A stretch of 64,000 nucleotides of DNA from Craspedostauros australis. Taxonomy: Eukaryota; Bacillariophyta; Bacillariophyceae; Mastogloiales; Achnanthaceae. The DNA is taken from the NCBI GenBank assembly GCA_026770025.1, contig JAMXDE010000044.1, positions 62,001 to 126,000 on the forward strand, written 5' to 3'. Below are positions 42,381-54,000 of the stretch, piece by piece. Position 1 is the stretch's first letter. Each line of letters begins with the position of its first letter. The position numbers and the translations under genes are program-made. The notes below the pieces were generated by a model, which was given only the letters and a program-made list of their open reading frames with translations, was not told the DNA's origin and ran no database searches.

Positions 42381-45300
42381 CCCTTCCTATGTGCATTCGG
42401 TCATTCGAATGTTCTCGATATGTCAAGGTACGACTTCTCGTGTTCTTGTCTCCTACATATTCGCTATCGCAGAATAGCTCCATGTCCCAGCCGTCGTCGT
42501 CTGGACGCGCTGGATGGATCTTCAATCCATAGTCCTTTGTATCGATCACGTACTTGATGATCCGATACATCTCCTTCATTGCGGCCTTGGTGGGCCCGAT
42601 CAATACCTTGGAGAGTTCCCTCACAGGGTTCGCGATATCTGGTCGCGAGTGCTTGATGAGGAAGAGTAGCATGCCGACGCCTCGGCGGTACTCGGCATGT
42701 TCTTCCGCTCCGACCTTCTGCAGTCCGTTATCTTCGGATGGTCGTACGATGATTTGACCCGGGGTTCCCGGTGTCCCATAACGTTGCATCTTCTCAACCT
42801 TGGTTCCGAACTCTTCGATGAGATGTCGGATGAGATGTGGTTGACGCAATGTCGCTCTAGTCTTGTCGTGGTTCAGTTCAATGTTGCAGCTGAGGTAGTC
42901 TCCGAGTCCATGCTCGATTGTCACCTTGAACTTGCTGCCTTGGATGTCCTTCAGGAATGTCTCCAGTGCCTTGAAGTCTCCGCAACAGAAGCAATCGTCC
43001 ACGTAGATGGCCACGATCATGCTTCCTTCGTTCGTCTTCCTGTAGAACAGGCACGGGTCTGCTGCGCTCTGTTCGAAGTTGATATTCTTGAGGGTCGATA
43101 CCAGCATCTTGAACCATTGCCTGGCGCTCTGCACAAGTCCGTAGATAGGCTTGTGTAGGGTCAGGGCTTCGTCTGGTTGATGATCCATCCCGTTGGGACA
43201 GTTCATGTAGATCTCCTCGTCGAGGTCTCCGTGTAGGAATGCCGTTACGACATCGACGAGTGCGCAGTCCATCTTCTTGATCAGCATGATCACCATCATG
43301 ACCCGACAGGTCACGTCGTGAATGACGGGTGAGTAGTGCTCTTGGAAATCCACTCCTGCGATTTGTGAATAGCCACATGCAACGAGTCGTGCTCGATGTG
43401 TGCCGTCACGCTTCAACTTGAAGACCCATTTGCACTTGCAGCATCTGCGGCCGCGTGGAATGGCGTCTCGTTTGATCTTGCTGTACACTTTGCGTGTATC
43501 CATGGAGTCGAACTCCTTCTTGATGGCTGCTCGATATCCCTTTCGATGGATAGGGTCTGGATGATTGAAGGCTCCATCGAATGTTGTAGGTTCGATGTGC
43601 TTCTCTGATTCCTTGTTCTCGTCCTGCGTCGACAATCCGATGTCGGTCGCTGGTGATTCGGTAATGATTGCATTCATTCCGTACAGTCCTGTTGTGCTAT
43701 AATGAGTGATCTCAATCTCTCCTTCATCTGCAATCTCTTCGTCATCTGTAGTTTCGTTGTTGGAATAGTCGGTCTCCTCGTCGCTGAGTTTATCGCTGTC
43801 TTCGTTGGATGATGGATCGCTTTCATATCCTTCTTCCTTTCGACCTCGTTTGTTGTAGTCTGCGAGCTCACGCAGAGCTCTGGGAATGCTCTTCCCTGTA
43901 GTCAGTTTGGGATCAGTTTCTCCCTTCCTGCCTCGTGCTTCGTGACGTCGGATCCTCTCCTTTCTATCTATATCACGTTTGCTTGGCTTACTCGGTGGAG
44001 GTCTGAGTGGTGTGTCTTGTGTAGACCTCGCTGGTGTATTCGGAGGAGTGACGCCTGTGTCATCGTCGGCTTCGTCGCCGGATGGCATGATCTCGTCATC
44101 CTCATGATTGGATTCGCTCCGATCTTCCTCGTCGTTATGGATTAGTTGAGTTACTATTCCATCGTCCTCGTCATCCTCATCGTCACTGTCCGATAGGATA
44201 TAATACCTGTTGCTGTCAGCGAAAGATACTCTCTTCGCTTCTGATGCTTGACGCGTTGCCGTTCTTGGCATTGCTCCCTTCCGTCCGATGGTTGTGAAGC
44301 CGTCTGCGTCCGTCGTTCCTGATTCGTTGGATATGTTCGGTGCTGGTGCCCAGCCACGGAACTGTCCGTATGATTGGTTGAGCCACTTGATGTCGCGTGA
44401 GCAGATCAGTGACTTCGTCGATGGTCTGTACATGTTGTAGACCCCTGATGCATGTTGGTGTGCATATCCGATGAACACCATCTCTTCTCCTCTATTCTTG
44501 AGTTTGGCGGTGATCCCGCCGTAGGTAGTCTTCACAACACCCATTTCTCCGAAAGTGCGGAGTGCATCCGCGTATGGTGGATCATTGCCGAAGAATTGTC
44601 GATGTGGTGACTCCTTTTGATTCTTCGCTACGGTGATGTTGGCGATGGCGGTGGCAGTGCTAGCAGCTGCTGCCCACAGGCCATGCCTATACTCTTCGTC
44701 GAGTTGTGCTCCGTTGAGCATGGAGCGGATCTTGGTGTAGAGGTACGCGAACTTGCGTTCTACTCTACCGTTCTGTTGCGGCGTGTTCGATGCCGTGAAT
44801 TCGAATCTTACGTTGAGTCCTGCATCGATGAGAATATCCTGCGTGCATTTGTTCTCTCCGCTGTTGTCACCTCGGAAGATGATCTGTTGGTCACCAGTCT
44901 GTGACTTGATCGTCTGGACGAATTGTTTGATGTATCCTGGTTGATCACTTTTGTTCTTGAGAAAGAAACTCCAGCAGTGATCCGTGCAGTCGTCCACGAT
45001 CAGGGTCCAGTAGCGTTTATCTCCGAAGCTTATGTGTTTAGTGTAACTAATGTCAATGAAGAGCCGTTCGCCGCGGCGAGTTGCTCTCGGAATGGTTGCC
45101 TTCGGAATGTTCTTCACTCTTGCGTTCGCGACCGCGCAGTCGCGACATACCGGCATCTTGCCGATAATTTTCCATCCGTATTGGGCGGCCGTTCGCTTCA
45201 TGGCCTCAAGTGGCGCGTGGCCGAGCATTCGATGCAAGCTCACCGCGCTGATCTCCTTGGATGGGTTCTTGACGAGGGCTGTGCAAGCCTTGTCGTCGTT

Positions 45301-48180
45301 CGTTGGCATGATGGGGTGCATCTGCACTCCCGTGATGAATCCGTTGGATGTGGGGAAGACTCGGTCGAATACGATCTTCGTTCCGGATCCGTTGATGATG
45401 TCCATCAGAATGCCGTTGCTACCAAGCTGGTAACCGTTGTACAGAGCCTTGTTCGTGGAGAAAAGGTTCACCGCCATTTTCGGTGTGTACTTCACATCAT
45501 CAAGCCGGATGACGTGGCCAGTGTTGTCTCGTTGCTTGACCTTCAAGCGAATGGATCCCATTTTGGGAGAGTCCAGCTTCGTGCTGTCTCCCACTTGGAC
45601 GAATGACTTGATGTGCCGCACGTTGAAGAGAGCGGCGTCTGAATTGACGATGTGACACGAAGCTCCACTGTCGGCGAGCCAGGTGTCCTTGTTGACCTTG
45701 TCTTTGTGCTTGGTGCTCAGCTTGTGGAGTTGCTCCACGGCTGCCGCAGCTATCTCGTCGTTGAAGCTGCCGTCATCATCGTCCTCGTGGATTCCATCTT
45801 CGTTGTATGGATTGCGGTGGTCCTCATCGTCCATGTCATCGGGTAATTGTGCGTAGTCCGATGGAATCGTACTGTTCCGATGTGATCCTGTGGCTGGATC
45901 GTATGGGTGGACGCGTGATCGCTCTCGCAAGAGTACACGCATGCATCCTCCAAGGATGTAGTGCAGATCCGTTTCTGGGATGGTTTCCGAGTTGTTGGCT
46001 TCCAGTATGTAGTTGATGACGATCGCGTTGGCAAGGATCTCTTCGATTGATTCGAAGTGCTCGGATAGGATGGATCCCATCATGTTCACCCATATCGGCA
46101 TGAGTACCCCTCGTGTGGTTTCTGGGAACAGTCGCATCCCCGCTTCCATTACAGCGTCAAAGATGAGCTGCTTTTGGATTGTTAATGCCGTTGCTGTTGC
46201 GTCTGGTGTGACAGTGTGACGGAGTAGATAGTCGACACTGTTGGGATCCTCGATATCCGGGAAGTCGATGTTCGCTGGATAGACGACACGCTCGTTTGGA
46301 TTGAAGCTGTCGTTTGGATGATTGCCGTCCTCGGATTCGTCGCTGTCATCCTCGTCGAAGATGCCCGATCTGTTGTTCCCCACTGCTGGAGGAGGCGGCG
46401 CCGCGCCGCGGTTTGTTTCGTTGTCTTCATCTGCGCCGTCCTCGTCGGCGTCGTCGTCGTCGTCGTCATCGCTCATGGCCTCTTCGATGTCGCTATCGTT
46501 GGCCTCGTCGTCCATCTCAGCTTCGTCGCCGTATGAACCGATCAGGTCGTGCGCGTTGAAGCAGCATTCGTAGCTCACCTCGCGTCTTGGATCCACCTCG
46601 TGGATGATTGGCTCCTCGCTGAGCCACTCCGGGACGATCTCATCGTCCTGTACTTCGTCGTCACTTCCGACGCACTCGAAGTTATCGAAGAAGGAGTCTT
46701 CGATGTAGTCGTCGGACACCAACATGCAGAGCGGCATGTCCTTCGCAGAGAGTACCATCTCGTGCCCGCTCTTGTCGTGTCCTTCCGTAGCCGCGTTGGC
46801 TTGTTCGTTGTTCTTTTTGCTTTCGTTGAACTTCTTCTTTCGGCACTCCGCCTCGCGATGTCCGAAGATGCCGCAGTAGTTGCACTTGCCCTTGAAGCCG
46901 CTTCCCTTGTTACGCTTTCCGTTCATTTTGTTGTTGTTGTTGTTGTTTTTCTTGTTGTTCGATTTCTTGCGTTCTGGACAATCGGCGGATCTATGGCCAT
47001 ACACGCCACAGTTGTGACAAGTACCCTTGAAGTTACCGGTGCTTGTGAAGCCGGTGTCGTTGCTCTTCGTGTTACTGTCTTGGAAGTCGTCGACGTATGC
47101 CTTGCCTCCTCTGTGAGTGGCGTATGCAGTACGGAGTACTCCTCTGATCGTGTTGATGGTAACCAGTTCTGGATTGAACGTGAGTTGATGTTGGAAGTTC
47201 ACGATGTGGGTTCTGTACTCGTTGCTCACCGTGCTGAGGATTTGCATGATCATTTCCTCGTCCGTGATTTCGTACTTGACATCGTGGAGACGCGATCGTA
47301 GACTCTCGAGTTGCGTGATGTAGATGTCGGGGTCCGTGTCTCTCTTCATCTTTTCGTTGTTGAATTGGCGCTTGAGTTTGATCTTTGTCACCGCGTCGGA
47401 TGGTCGGAACTTCTCCGCGAGAACGTTCCACGCTGCGTGTGCGTCTCCTTCGGGGTAGTCGTCGGAGATGCACTGGTTGATGTACTGGATGGCTTGCTTG
47501 CCTTTTCCTTTCTCTGCATCCATCATGAGGATCAGATCGCTGAAGCAGTCGCATCCCAGCTCGTAGATCTCTTCCATCGCTTCCTTGGCTTCACCGGCGG
47601 CTGCCGCGATCTCGCTCACTGTTGGCACCTTGGTCTTGCCCAACATCACATCTCTCGTCTTCTGTGCACGAGCGTATGCTTTCGCTTGGGACTCCCATGC
47701 GCTGTAGTCTTCCTGTTCACTGCTGAACATCGGCGCCTTGATACGCCGCTTGCTCATGTTGGCTGATGTCGCCATGTTGATTCGTTGTTTCGTTGTTGGT
47801 GCGCTCGCGCCCTTGATTTCCGTTTGTTTCTGTGTTTGCGATTCTTCGATTTTCGCTTGTTGTTTCGCGAGGGTTGATTTGCTCACAAATTCTCCTCCTG
47901 GTGGTGTCTCACTTTTACCACTCCGTTTGGCTGTGCGGATGTTCTCCGTCACACCAGTCTCCTCTTGCTTATACGCCTTGAGGATACTCTCCTTCTCGCG
48001 GTGTAGCCTTGCAGACCGTTCTTCTTCGGTCTCGTCGATCGCGCTTGCGTCTGCGCCTGATAGGACAGTAGCCGCGGCTGCTTCCTTCTCTTCTCGTGGT
48101 GGAGTCTCGCTCGCACCTTCTTCTTGTTTGACAGTCAGGTTGGACAGAGGGATGTCTCTCAATTCCTCTTCCTCGCTCAT
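42289..48180 (-). CDS. Gag-Pol polyprotein of Copia element 2, RNase H truncated
   Basis: 1963 residues in one frame, starting MSEEEELRDIPLSNL. The Gag capsid block (about 135-360) precedes two CCHC zinc knuckles (CHNCGVYGHRSADC and CNYCGIFGHREAEC). A long acidic, Asp-rich stretch with a possible extra helical domain fills about 470-830. Protease: WLADSGASC (Asp837). Integrase: HRMLGHAP...CRDCAVA zinc motif, then LFIDISYTKH, FRGDNSGENK and NTPQQNGRVE. RT: CKWVFKLKRDGTHRARLVAC, LVDVVTAFLHGDLDE and YVDD (Tyr1726). RNase H begins (FCDSEYVGDKNTRSRT) but breaks at about residue 1918. The last 45 residues are unrelated, and the final 30 come from the LTR. The second RNase H half (AEYMALS and the later Asp/His residues) is absent, so this copy cannot make complete RNase H. 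Confidence 0.9.
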   Translation of the reverse strand: MSEEEELRDIPLSNLTVKQEEGASETPPREEKEAAAATVLSGADASAIDETEEERSARLHREKESILKAYKQEETGVTENIRTAKRSGKSETPPGGEFVSKSTLAKQQAKIEESQTQKQTEIKGASAPTTKQRINMATSANMSKRRIKAPMFSSEQEDYSAWESQAKAYARAQKTRDVMLGKTKVPTVSEIAAAAGEAKEAMEEIYELGCDCFSDLILMMDAEKGKGKQAIQYINQCISDDYPEGDAHAAWNVLAEKFRPSDAVTKIKLKRQFNNEKMKRDTDPDIYITQLESLRSRLHDVKYEITDEEMIMQILSTVSNEYRTHIVNFQHQLTFNPELVTINTIRGVLRTAYATHRGGKAYVDDFQDSNTKSNDTGFTSTGNFKGTCHNCGVYGHRSADCPERKKSNNKKNNNNNNKMNGKRNKGSGFKGKCNYCGIFGHREAECRKKKFNESKKNNEQANAATEGHDKSGHEMVLSAKDMPLCMLVSDDYIEDSFFDNFECVGSDDEVQDDEIVPEWLSEEPIIHEVDPRREVSYECCFNAHDLIGSYGDEAEMDDEANDSDIEEAMSDDDDDDDADEDGADEDNETNRGAAPPPPAVGNNRSGIFDEDDSDESEDGNHPNDSFNPNERVVYPANIDFPDIEDPNSVDYLLRHTVTPDATATALTIQKQLIFDAVMEAGMRLFPETTRGVLMPIWVNMMGSILSEHFESIEEILANAIVINYILEANNSETIPETDLHYILGGCMRVLLRERSRVHPYDPATGSHRNSTIPSDYAQLPDDMDDEDHRNPYNEDGIHEDDDDGSFNDEIAAAAVEQLHKLSTKHKDKVNKDTWLADSGASCHIVNSDAALFNVRHIKSFVQVGDSTKLDSPKMGSIRLKVKQRDNTGHVIRLDDVKYTPKMAVNLFSTNKALYNGYQLGSNGILMDIINGSGTKIVFDRVFPTSNGFITGVQMHPIMPTNDDKACTALVKNPSKEISAVSLHRMLGHAPLEAMKRTAAQYGWKIIGKMPVCRDCAVANARVKNIPKATIPRATRRGERLFIDISYTKHISFGDKRYWTLIVDDCTDHCWSFFLKNKSDQPGYIKQFVQTIKSQTGDQQIIFRGDNSGENKCTQDILIDAGLNVRFEFTASNTPQQNGRVERKFAYLYTKIRSMLNGAQLDEEYRHGLWAAAASTATAIANITVAKNQKESPHRQFFGNDPPYADALRTFGEMGVVKTTYGGITAKLKNRGEEMVFIGYAHQHASGVYNMYRPSTKSLICSRDIKWLNQSYGQFRGWAPAPNISNESGTTDADGFTTIGRKGAMPRTATRQASEAKRVSFADSNRYYILSDSDDEDDEDDGIVTQLIHNDEEDRSESNHEDDEIMPSGDEADDDTGVTPPNTPARSTQDTPLRPPPSKPSKRDIDRKERIRRHEARGRKGETDPKLTTGKSIPRALRELADYNKRGRKEEGYESDPSSNEDSDKLSDEETDYSNNETTDDEEIADEGEIEITHYSTTGLYGMNAIITESPATDIGLSTQDENKESEKHIEPTTFDGAFNHPDPIHRKGYRAAIKKEFDSMDTRKVYSKIKRDAIPRGRRCCKCKWVFKLKRDGTHRARLVACGYSQIAGVDFQEHYSPVIHDVTCRVMMVIMLIKKMDCALVDVVTAFLHGDLDEEIYMNCPNGMDHQPDEALTLHKPIYGLVQSARQWFKMLVSTLKNINFEQSAADPCLFYRKTNEGSMIVAIYVDDCFCCGDFKALETFLKDIQGSKFKVTIEHGLGDYLSCNIELNHDKTRATLRQPHLIRHLIEEFGTKVEKMQRYGTPGTPGQIIVRPSEDNGLQKVGAEEHAEYRRGVGMLLFLIKHSRPDIANPVRELSKVLIGPTKAAMKEMYRIIKYVIDTKDYGLKIHPARPDDDGWDMELFCDSEYVGDKNTRSRTLTYREHSNDRMHIGRVSRCTCEYMSRCTSICASFTRYSLIRTWTV

Positions 48181-48262
48181 TCAGCTTGCTGCTCTTGAAT
48201 GATGTTCGTCTTCCTCGCACGATACGATTCGCGGGCTCGCCCTGATCTATCGTTTATAAACG

Positions 48263-49063
48263 TGTTAGCAAGTTCCGCTCACGGTAACCTACGATCGTGG
48301 AAGATGGTGTTGGTTGATAGTCGTTCGTTTGCTATTTCATTACTTGGCTACTCCGATGCTCTCGGTGTACGCCCGTTCTCTTGCCCGATGCTCTCGGCGC
48401 TTCAATCTGTTTCGTAGATTCAGTCTCCGACTATGAGTCGGTACGCGAGATACTCTCTCGCTTCTCTCTCTCTGTATTCTCTCTCTCTCTCTCAACATCG
48501 TGTACTCGTCGTGCACGATACTCCGTGTTCGATACGTACTCCGTATTCAACACTCCGTTCATTCAGTACTGGCTCCTACTCCATGAGTACTTGCCATTTG
48601 AAGTTCACCTTCTGTATCCATGATGCTGATGCCCTTCGGTCATCGGATCTTTGCCTCCTGCTCTGACTTGGAGACAGATGTCGACGTGGTGACACGATGA
48701 CATCCTGTCGACGTCAGTAGGCGTCCTTCTGCTCTCCAGATGTCACGTTCCATTGGTGATGAAGTGGTCTGTCAGATGATATCGTCATCTGAGGTTTAGT
48801 TGGGAAGTACCTCGAGATTCTCTTGGTACCATTGATGGATGGACGGACGATCTTCCAATTCTCTCAGAAATCGTCATTTGCAAATTTCCTCCAGAAATCT
48901 TGCCCCTTTTCGTGTGTTCCATTTCCCCTGTAATTCTGACGAATCACAGTATACTATCGACACGAATGTAGTTATACCGTCCAAGTGCGTATGAGAGAAT
49001 AGCGGGTGAACGATGCACATATACTCGTACATCTCGACATATACTCACATGTACATCTCGACA
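48263..49063 (-). repeat. 5' LTR of Copia element 2
   Basis: 801 bp, matching 41578-42380 except for a G/A and a G/T difference near its inner end and a 2-bp shorter CT run. The primer-binding site that should follow (inward from 48262) reads CGTTTATAAACGATAG on the minus strand and could not be matched to a tRNA by eye. Confidence 0.9.
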
Positions 49064-49069
49064 ATGGTG

Positions 49070-49718
49070 CTCGTCGCTGCCGACAAGGCTGTGGTGTCAG
49101 CGAATGATGAGCATGTGGGTGAGGATGATGCTCGTCGTTGTTGCCAAGGCTGTGGCGTCTGCGAATGATGAGCATGTGGGTGAGGATGATGCTTGTCGCT
49201 GCCGACATGGCTGTGGCGTCTGCGAATGATGAGCATGTAGGTGAGGATGATGCTCGTCGTTGTCATTGTCAAGGCTGTGGCGTCTGCGAATGATGAGCAT
49301 GTGGGTGAGGATGATGCTCGTCGTTGTCGTTGTCAAGGCTGTGGCGTCTGCGAATGATGAGCATGTGGGTGAGGATGATGCTCGTCGTTGTCGTTGCCAA
49401 GGCTGTGGCGTCTGCAAATGATGAGCATGTGGGTGAGGATGATGCTCGTCGTTGTCATTGTCAAGGCTGTGGCGTCTGCGAATGATGAGCATGTGGGTGA
49501 GGATGATGCCTGTCACTGTCGTCGTCAAGATTGTGGTCTGCCGATGATGAGGGTGAGGGTGAGGGTGAGGATGATGCTCGTCGTTGTCGTTGTCAAGCTT
49601 GTGGCGTCAGCGAATGATGAGGATGCAGGTGAAGACGATGCTCGTCGCTGTCGTCAAGGTTGTGGTGTCGGCGGATGATGAGCATGCGAGTGAGGATGCT
49701 CGTCGCTGTCGTTGTGAT
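49070..49718 (+). repeat. Minisatellite, right part, 60-63-bp units
   Basis: About ten imperfect units such as GAGGATGATGCTCGTCGTTG / TCAAGGCTGTGGCGTCTGCG / AATGATGAGCATGTGGGT. Most are 60 or 63 bp long, so the length changes are multiples of three and several frames stay open. Together with 41438-41577 it formed one array before element 2 inserted. Confidence 0.88.
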
Positions 49719-50192
49719 TATTTGGTTGTTGGCGTCCTTTTCAGCATGCCGTCTTGCTGCTTGGATTTTGTGCTCTCGAGTTACTGTGTGGTTTTGTTTG
49801 GGCAGTTTCGATTCGCGTTGTCATCCTGATTAGTAAATCAGGTACGAAGTCTGTTCTCCCTTCCATTCGCCGGTTTTGGCTGTCATCGATCCGAGGAAAT
49901 TCTATCGCTGCCAATTTCTCCTAGTAGCTGTGTGCGTAGCCTAGACAACTAGACGTACCGAAGGATGAAAAATTTCAGCTGATCACCGGAAAAGAACGAT
50001 AAGTGCATTCATCCTGTGTCCCCAGGTGGATAGTTATGCAATAATCTTGATGACCATATTCCAGTGTGCAGTTTGTGGTGTTGTGATACAAGGTTGCATC
50101 ACACACAAGAGGTGAAAATGTGGCATGTTAGCCACAAGCCCACGTCTTCGGGCCGACCTCACAATATTCTGGCTGTTGTGGCATCATCCACC
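49719..50192. other. Leader region upstream of the mariner transposase fragment
   Basis: About 475 bp without an ORF of its own. It should contain the left terminal repeat and promoter of the mariner-like element. I could not identify a terminal inverted repeat here by comparison with sequence after 60771. Confidence 0.35.
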
Positions 50193-50251
50193 ATGGCATC
50201 ACCCACCAAATCGCGAAAAAAGTATGTGCATCTCCAGGATGAGATGCACAA
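50193..50251 (+). pseudogene. 5' fragment of the mariner-like transposase ORF (cut by element 3)
   Basis: From the ATG at 50193 the frame reads MASPTKSRKKYVHLQDEMH and then is cut by the LTR of element 3. Removing the element and one copy of CACAA joins codon position 2 at 50251 to 59403, and the frame continues with Asn-Asn-Ile-Met into the transposase at 59410 without a stop. Confidence 0.85.
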
Positions 50252-50936
50252 AGTTAGGATTCGAGCGTAGGCGTCACGAATCGGTGGAGAATGCCTCGTG
50301 AATCTGCCGGCTTCGGGATAGCCGTGTGGTGCAGTTCAAGAGAGGTGTACTGTTGAAGAGTTATAACTTGTAACGATAAGAAGTAGAGTGCTTTGTAGCT
50401 AATCCTTGTCTGTTATTATGAGTTAGCTTATTGGTATTAGTAGGGTGAAGAAACGATGCCACACAACTTGGCGAGACCCTGCACTGATGCACTTGATTCA
50501 GTGCAACAGAGTAGACAGTCAATACAGTACCTTGCTCTCCGCACATGTAGTTACACTGCAGTGTAGGTCATGACAATCAGTGATGACGGTCATGAAGCAG
50601 TGGCTGTGGCTGAAGCTGACACTCGGATTCCATTGCTTGAGTTGAAGCAAGTTGGATACGCATGCTGAGACCACGGTGGTAGTGTGATGGTCTTCAGCAA
50701 TGAAGGAATCGAGGTATGTTTTAGTAAGGAGGATCTGAAGAGCATATAGTTCCCAGGTGGGGTGTGAGTCAGGTCGGTCAGGTTTGAGTCATGACGGATT
50801 CGTGAATGGAGGAGAGAAAGGAGGAGAAAAGATTTGGTGGTCAATCAAGTCGGAAGATTTCGCGCCAAAACAGGAATTTCTCCCATCGGGTTGATACCGT
50901 GTTCGGTAGTAGTCTGTCCCTCATTGAATCTCAACT
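50252..50936 (-). repeat. 3' LTR of Copia element 3
   Basis: 685 bp, starting AGTTAGGATTCGAGCG and ending AATCTCAACT on the plus strand. No difference from the 5' LTR was noticed. Confidence 0.9.
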
Positions 50937-51019
50937 CTCCCTCTCAGTGTTGGGTCGTGATTGGAGTTGTGGTATCGATGAAAACTTCATCCTTCGTTGT
51001 TGTTTGTTGTTGTTGGTTA

Positions 51020-54000
51020 TTACCAACCCATGATCTTGAATCGCAGGTATTCGAAGACTGCGATGGACAGTCCTTTGGTGAAGATATCCGCCAGTTGCTC
51101 CGGTGTTGCGATGTGCTGGATGTAGATGAACCCTGCCTTGACCCAGTACCAAAAGAAGTGCCACTTAGTCAGGAAGTGCTTGGTGCGCGCGGTTGGTTGA
51201 TGATTGGTAGCAAGGGAAATGCAAGCTTGGTTGTCCTCAAACACCGTGCACTGGAGGTTGGTGTGCAGCGGCATGGTGGTGCCGGCGTTGTTGATGACTT
51301 GGCGGATGAGCTGTTGGATGGGGATCAACGTGCGCATTGCGAGAGAGAGAGCGGCGTACTCGGACTCCATCGTAGATAGAGCAATCTCAGTTTGGAGTTT
51401 GGACTTCCAAATGAGGGGGCACCCTCCCAGTGTAATGAGGTAGCCGGTGCGCGACTTGACTGAGACGGGGTCCTTGCTGTCTTCTCGTCCGTAGAGTCCT
51501 GCGAAGTCTGCATCCACGTAGCACTTGAGATCAAGCTGCCCGGTGGGACGCACGATGGTACCCTTGTCCTCAGTGTGCTTGAGGTAGCGCATGATGCGCT
51601 TGACGGCCTTGGCGTGTGAGCGGCGAGGGTCACTTCCGAAGCGAGCGACTTGGGAGACTGCGAATGCCAGGTCGGGGCGAGTGTTGGTCGTGAGATACAA
51701 CAGCATGCCGACGACGGAGCGGTAGTTCCATGGTTCGTTCATGGGAGACTCGTGCTTGCACTGTCCCAGTGCGAGCTGCGTAGTTGGTACGGGGCACGGA
51801 CTGCAGTTCGTCATTTTTGTAGTGGCGAGGATCTTCTTGATTAATCCTGGCTGGCGGAGATGGACCGTGTCTGCTTTTGGATCACGGCTGAGCTCGATTC
51901 CCAGGAACTCGTTAAAGCTTCCTTCTTGGGTGAGCTCGAAACCGAGGTCGCGCATTGACTTGATGAAATCGTCGGCGGCTTGCTTGGTCTTGGAGGCGAT
52001 GCCCGCATCGTCAACGTAGAGGACGATCATGATGTCTTGTTTGATGAACAAGCACTGCTCTTGGTCGCAGGCCTTGAAGCCGATCGTAGTGAGAGCTCGG
52101 ATAAGGTGTTCATACCAGAGGCGAGGAGCAATCGTCAAGCCGTACAGGCTCTTGCGGAGCTTGAGGCAGGTGTCGGGACCCTTCGTTGATTTGAATCCAC
52201 GAGGGAGATGAAGGTAGACTGGCTTGTGGATGGATGCTTGCACGAAAGCATTCGTGAAGTCGATGGACGTTGTTGTCCAACCCATGACGATGGAAGTGCT
52301 GAGGAAGATGCGGACGGATGACCATGCGACGACTGGTGCGTAGGTGGAGGCGTCCTCTTGCATGAGGTCTCCACGGCAACACCAGCGTCCCTTGTATTTC
52401 TTGATGGTTCCGTCGGGGAGGCGCTTGCGGCGAAAGACCCAGGTTCCTGGAAAGATGCGATCGTTTTTGATGTCGATCTTCTTCACTTCCTCCCACGTGC
52501 CCTTTTCCGTGAGATCTCGAATCTCCTTTTCGGCGGCTTGCATCCACTCGTCTTTGTTGTCGTCGCGAATGGCTTCGTCGAAGGAGAGAGTATCCGGGTC
52601 GGTGTTGGATGCCTTGTACACCGAGGTGCGTTCGGCGATCTCCAAGTCGCCACCTGCGGCAAAGTAGCTGATCATGCGATTATCGACGTAGGTGGGGTAG
52701 TTTGTTGCATCCTTCTGTGGCTCGATGATTGCGACAGAGTAGGCATGCTGTTCGATGTTCGCCCATGTGGTTGGTGGAATGCACTTCGCTGTGTCGAGGA
52801 TGAACGACGGGTTGATGTCGAGCGTGGATGACGAGTCGATGTCGAGCATGGATCCTGTGTTAGCAGAGCGAGTCGCTGGGGCCGAAGTGAGTGGCGCCGT
52901 GTTCGACTCAATCATGCCTTGGACGAATTGCTCAATCTCGTATTCGCTTGGAAGTGGCCACGGTCCTGGTCGGATCGTCGTCACTTGGCGACGGAGTAGC
53001 TCGAATGCGAGACGGTAATGATGATTTTCGATCATCGCGTTCCACACGGAGCGAGTTCTTTGGACGAACGCTTCTGCGCTGTACGCAGATTTGGGTGGAA
53101 GGTACCCTTGGTTCATCAAATGTTCGGGGTCTTGGTAGTACCATGGCCCTGATTTGGCCTTGGACATGAAGTCGAGAGCGTCAAAGCGGGGTTCCATCGT
53201 GCCTGTACTGATGAAGGTGCTCAGCTTCTCCACGAATTGCTCGACGGCGTGGTCAGTGGCCAGTCGGAGGAGGTCTTCGTTGAGAAAGACGCTGTTGAGG
53301 TCTTTCTCGAAATGATCCTCCATGTCCGAGTGAAGGTTGTTGTACGTCTCCTGAAATGGAGTCGCTCCTTCCTCGGTCATGTTGTCGGGGTCCGGTTGCC
53401 ACCAGTCAGCCATGTTGACGCTTGCTTCTTCTACTTCAGCCGCCTTTGGGGCGAACGTTGGAAGGACGACGTTGGTTGGCTGTGGATTCAAAGTGTTGAA
53501 TCGACCTCGAAGTCTGCGCAACAAGTAGTGAGCGTCCACCTTGAATTGGTGTAGATCGATGGAGAGTGAGTCGCTACCTTTGCGTTGGAGAGGTTCGATT
53601 GTATGTAAGCAATCCACGATAGCTTGTGAGAATGTGATGATCGATGACGAGTCGGGGTGCAGTTCCCTGGGTGTTGCGGCCTGTTCAATTTCTTCCAAGG
53701 TAGCTACTGCAGGGCAGAAGTAGTAATCATCAGTGTCTTCGTCGTCCAGCCAGGCTGCTTTGCCTCCCATACGTGCGTACGTGAATCGCTTTGGTTGTTT
53801 GCGAATTCTCGTGCTTCGAGGTCTTTCTGGCGTTGGCTCAGACTTAGGCATCATGGGTGGCGTGGAGCTCGTCTGAATTGGCGTCGGAGCTGGAAGTGGT
53901 AATGGAGTTGCTGGTTCTAATGTTGGTGATTCTCGGAGAGGTGAACTCAATTGCGGTTGAAGTGTTCGCTGATCCGGTGACTCTATAGTAGAGTCAGGTA

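Larger units (their letters stand above)
41578..49063 (-). mobile_element. Copia-type LTR retrotransposon, element 2 (3'-truncated pol)
   Basis: 7.5 kb on the minus strand. LTRs lie at 41578-42380 (803 bp, 3') and 48263-49063 (801 bp, 5'). They differ by two substitutions near one end and two bases in a CT run. A 6-bp repeat ATGGTG flanks the element (41572-41577 and 49064-49069). The ends are TGTCGAGA...CCAACA in element orientation. The purine tract AGGAAGGG lies directly before the 3' LTR. One gag-pol frame is present, but the RNase H end is missing. The insertion site is inside a minisatellite. Confidence 0.93.

Noticed and set aside
49064..49718. Possible CRISPR array
   Set aside because: Units are contiguous 60-63-bp minisatellite repeats without unique spacers, in a eukaryotic context.
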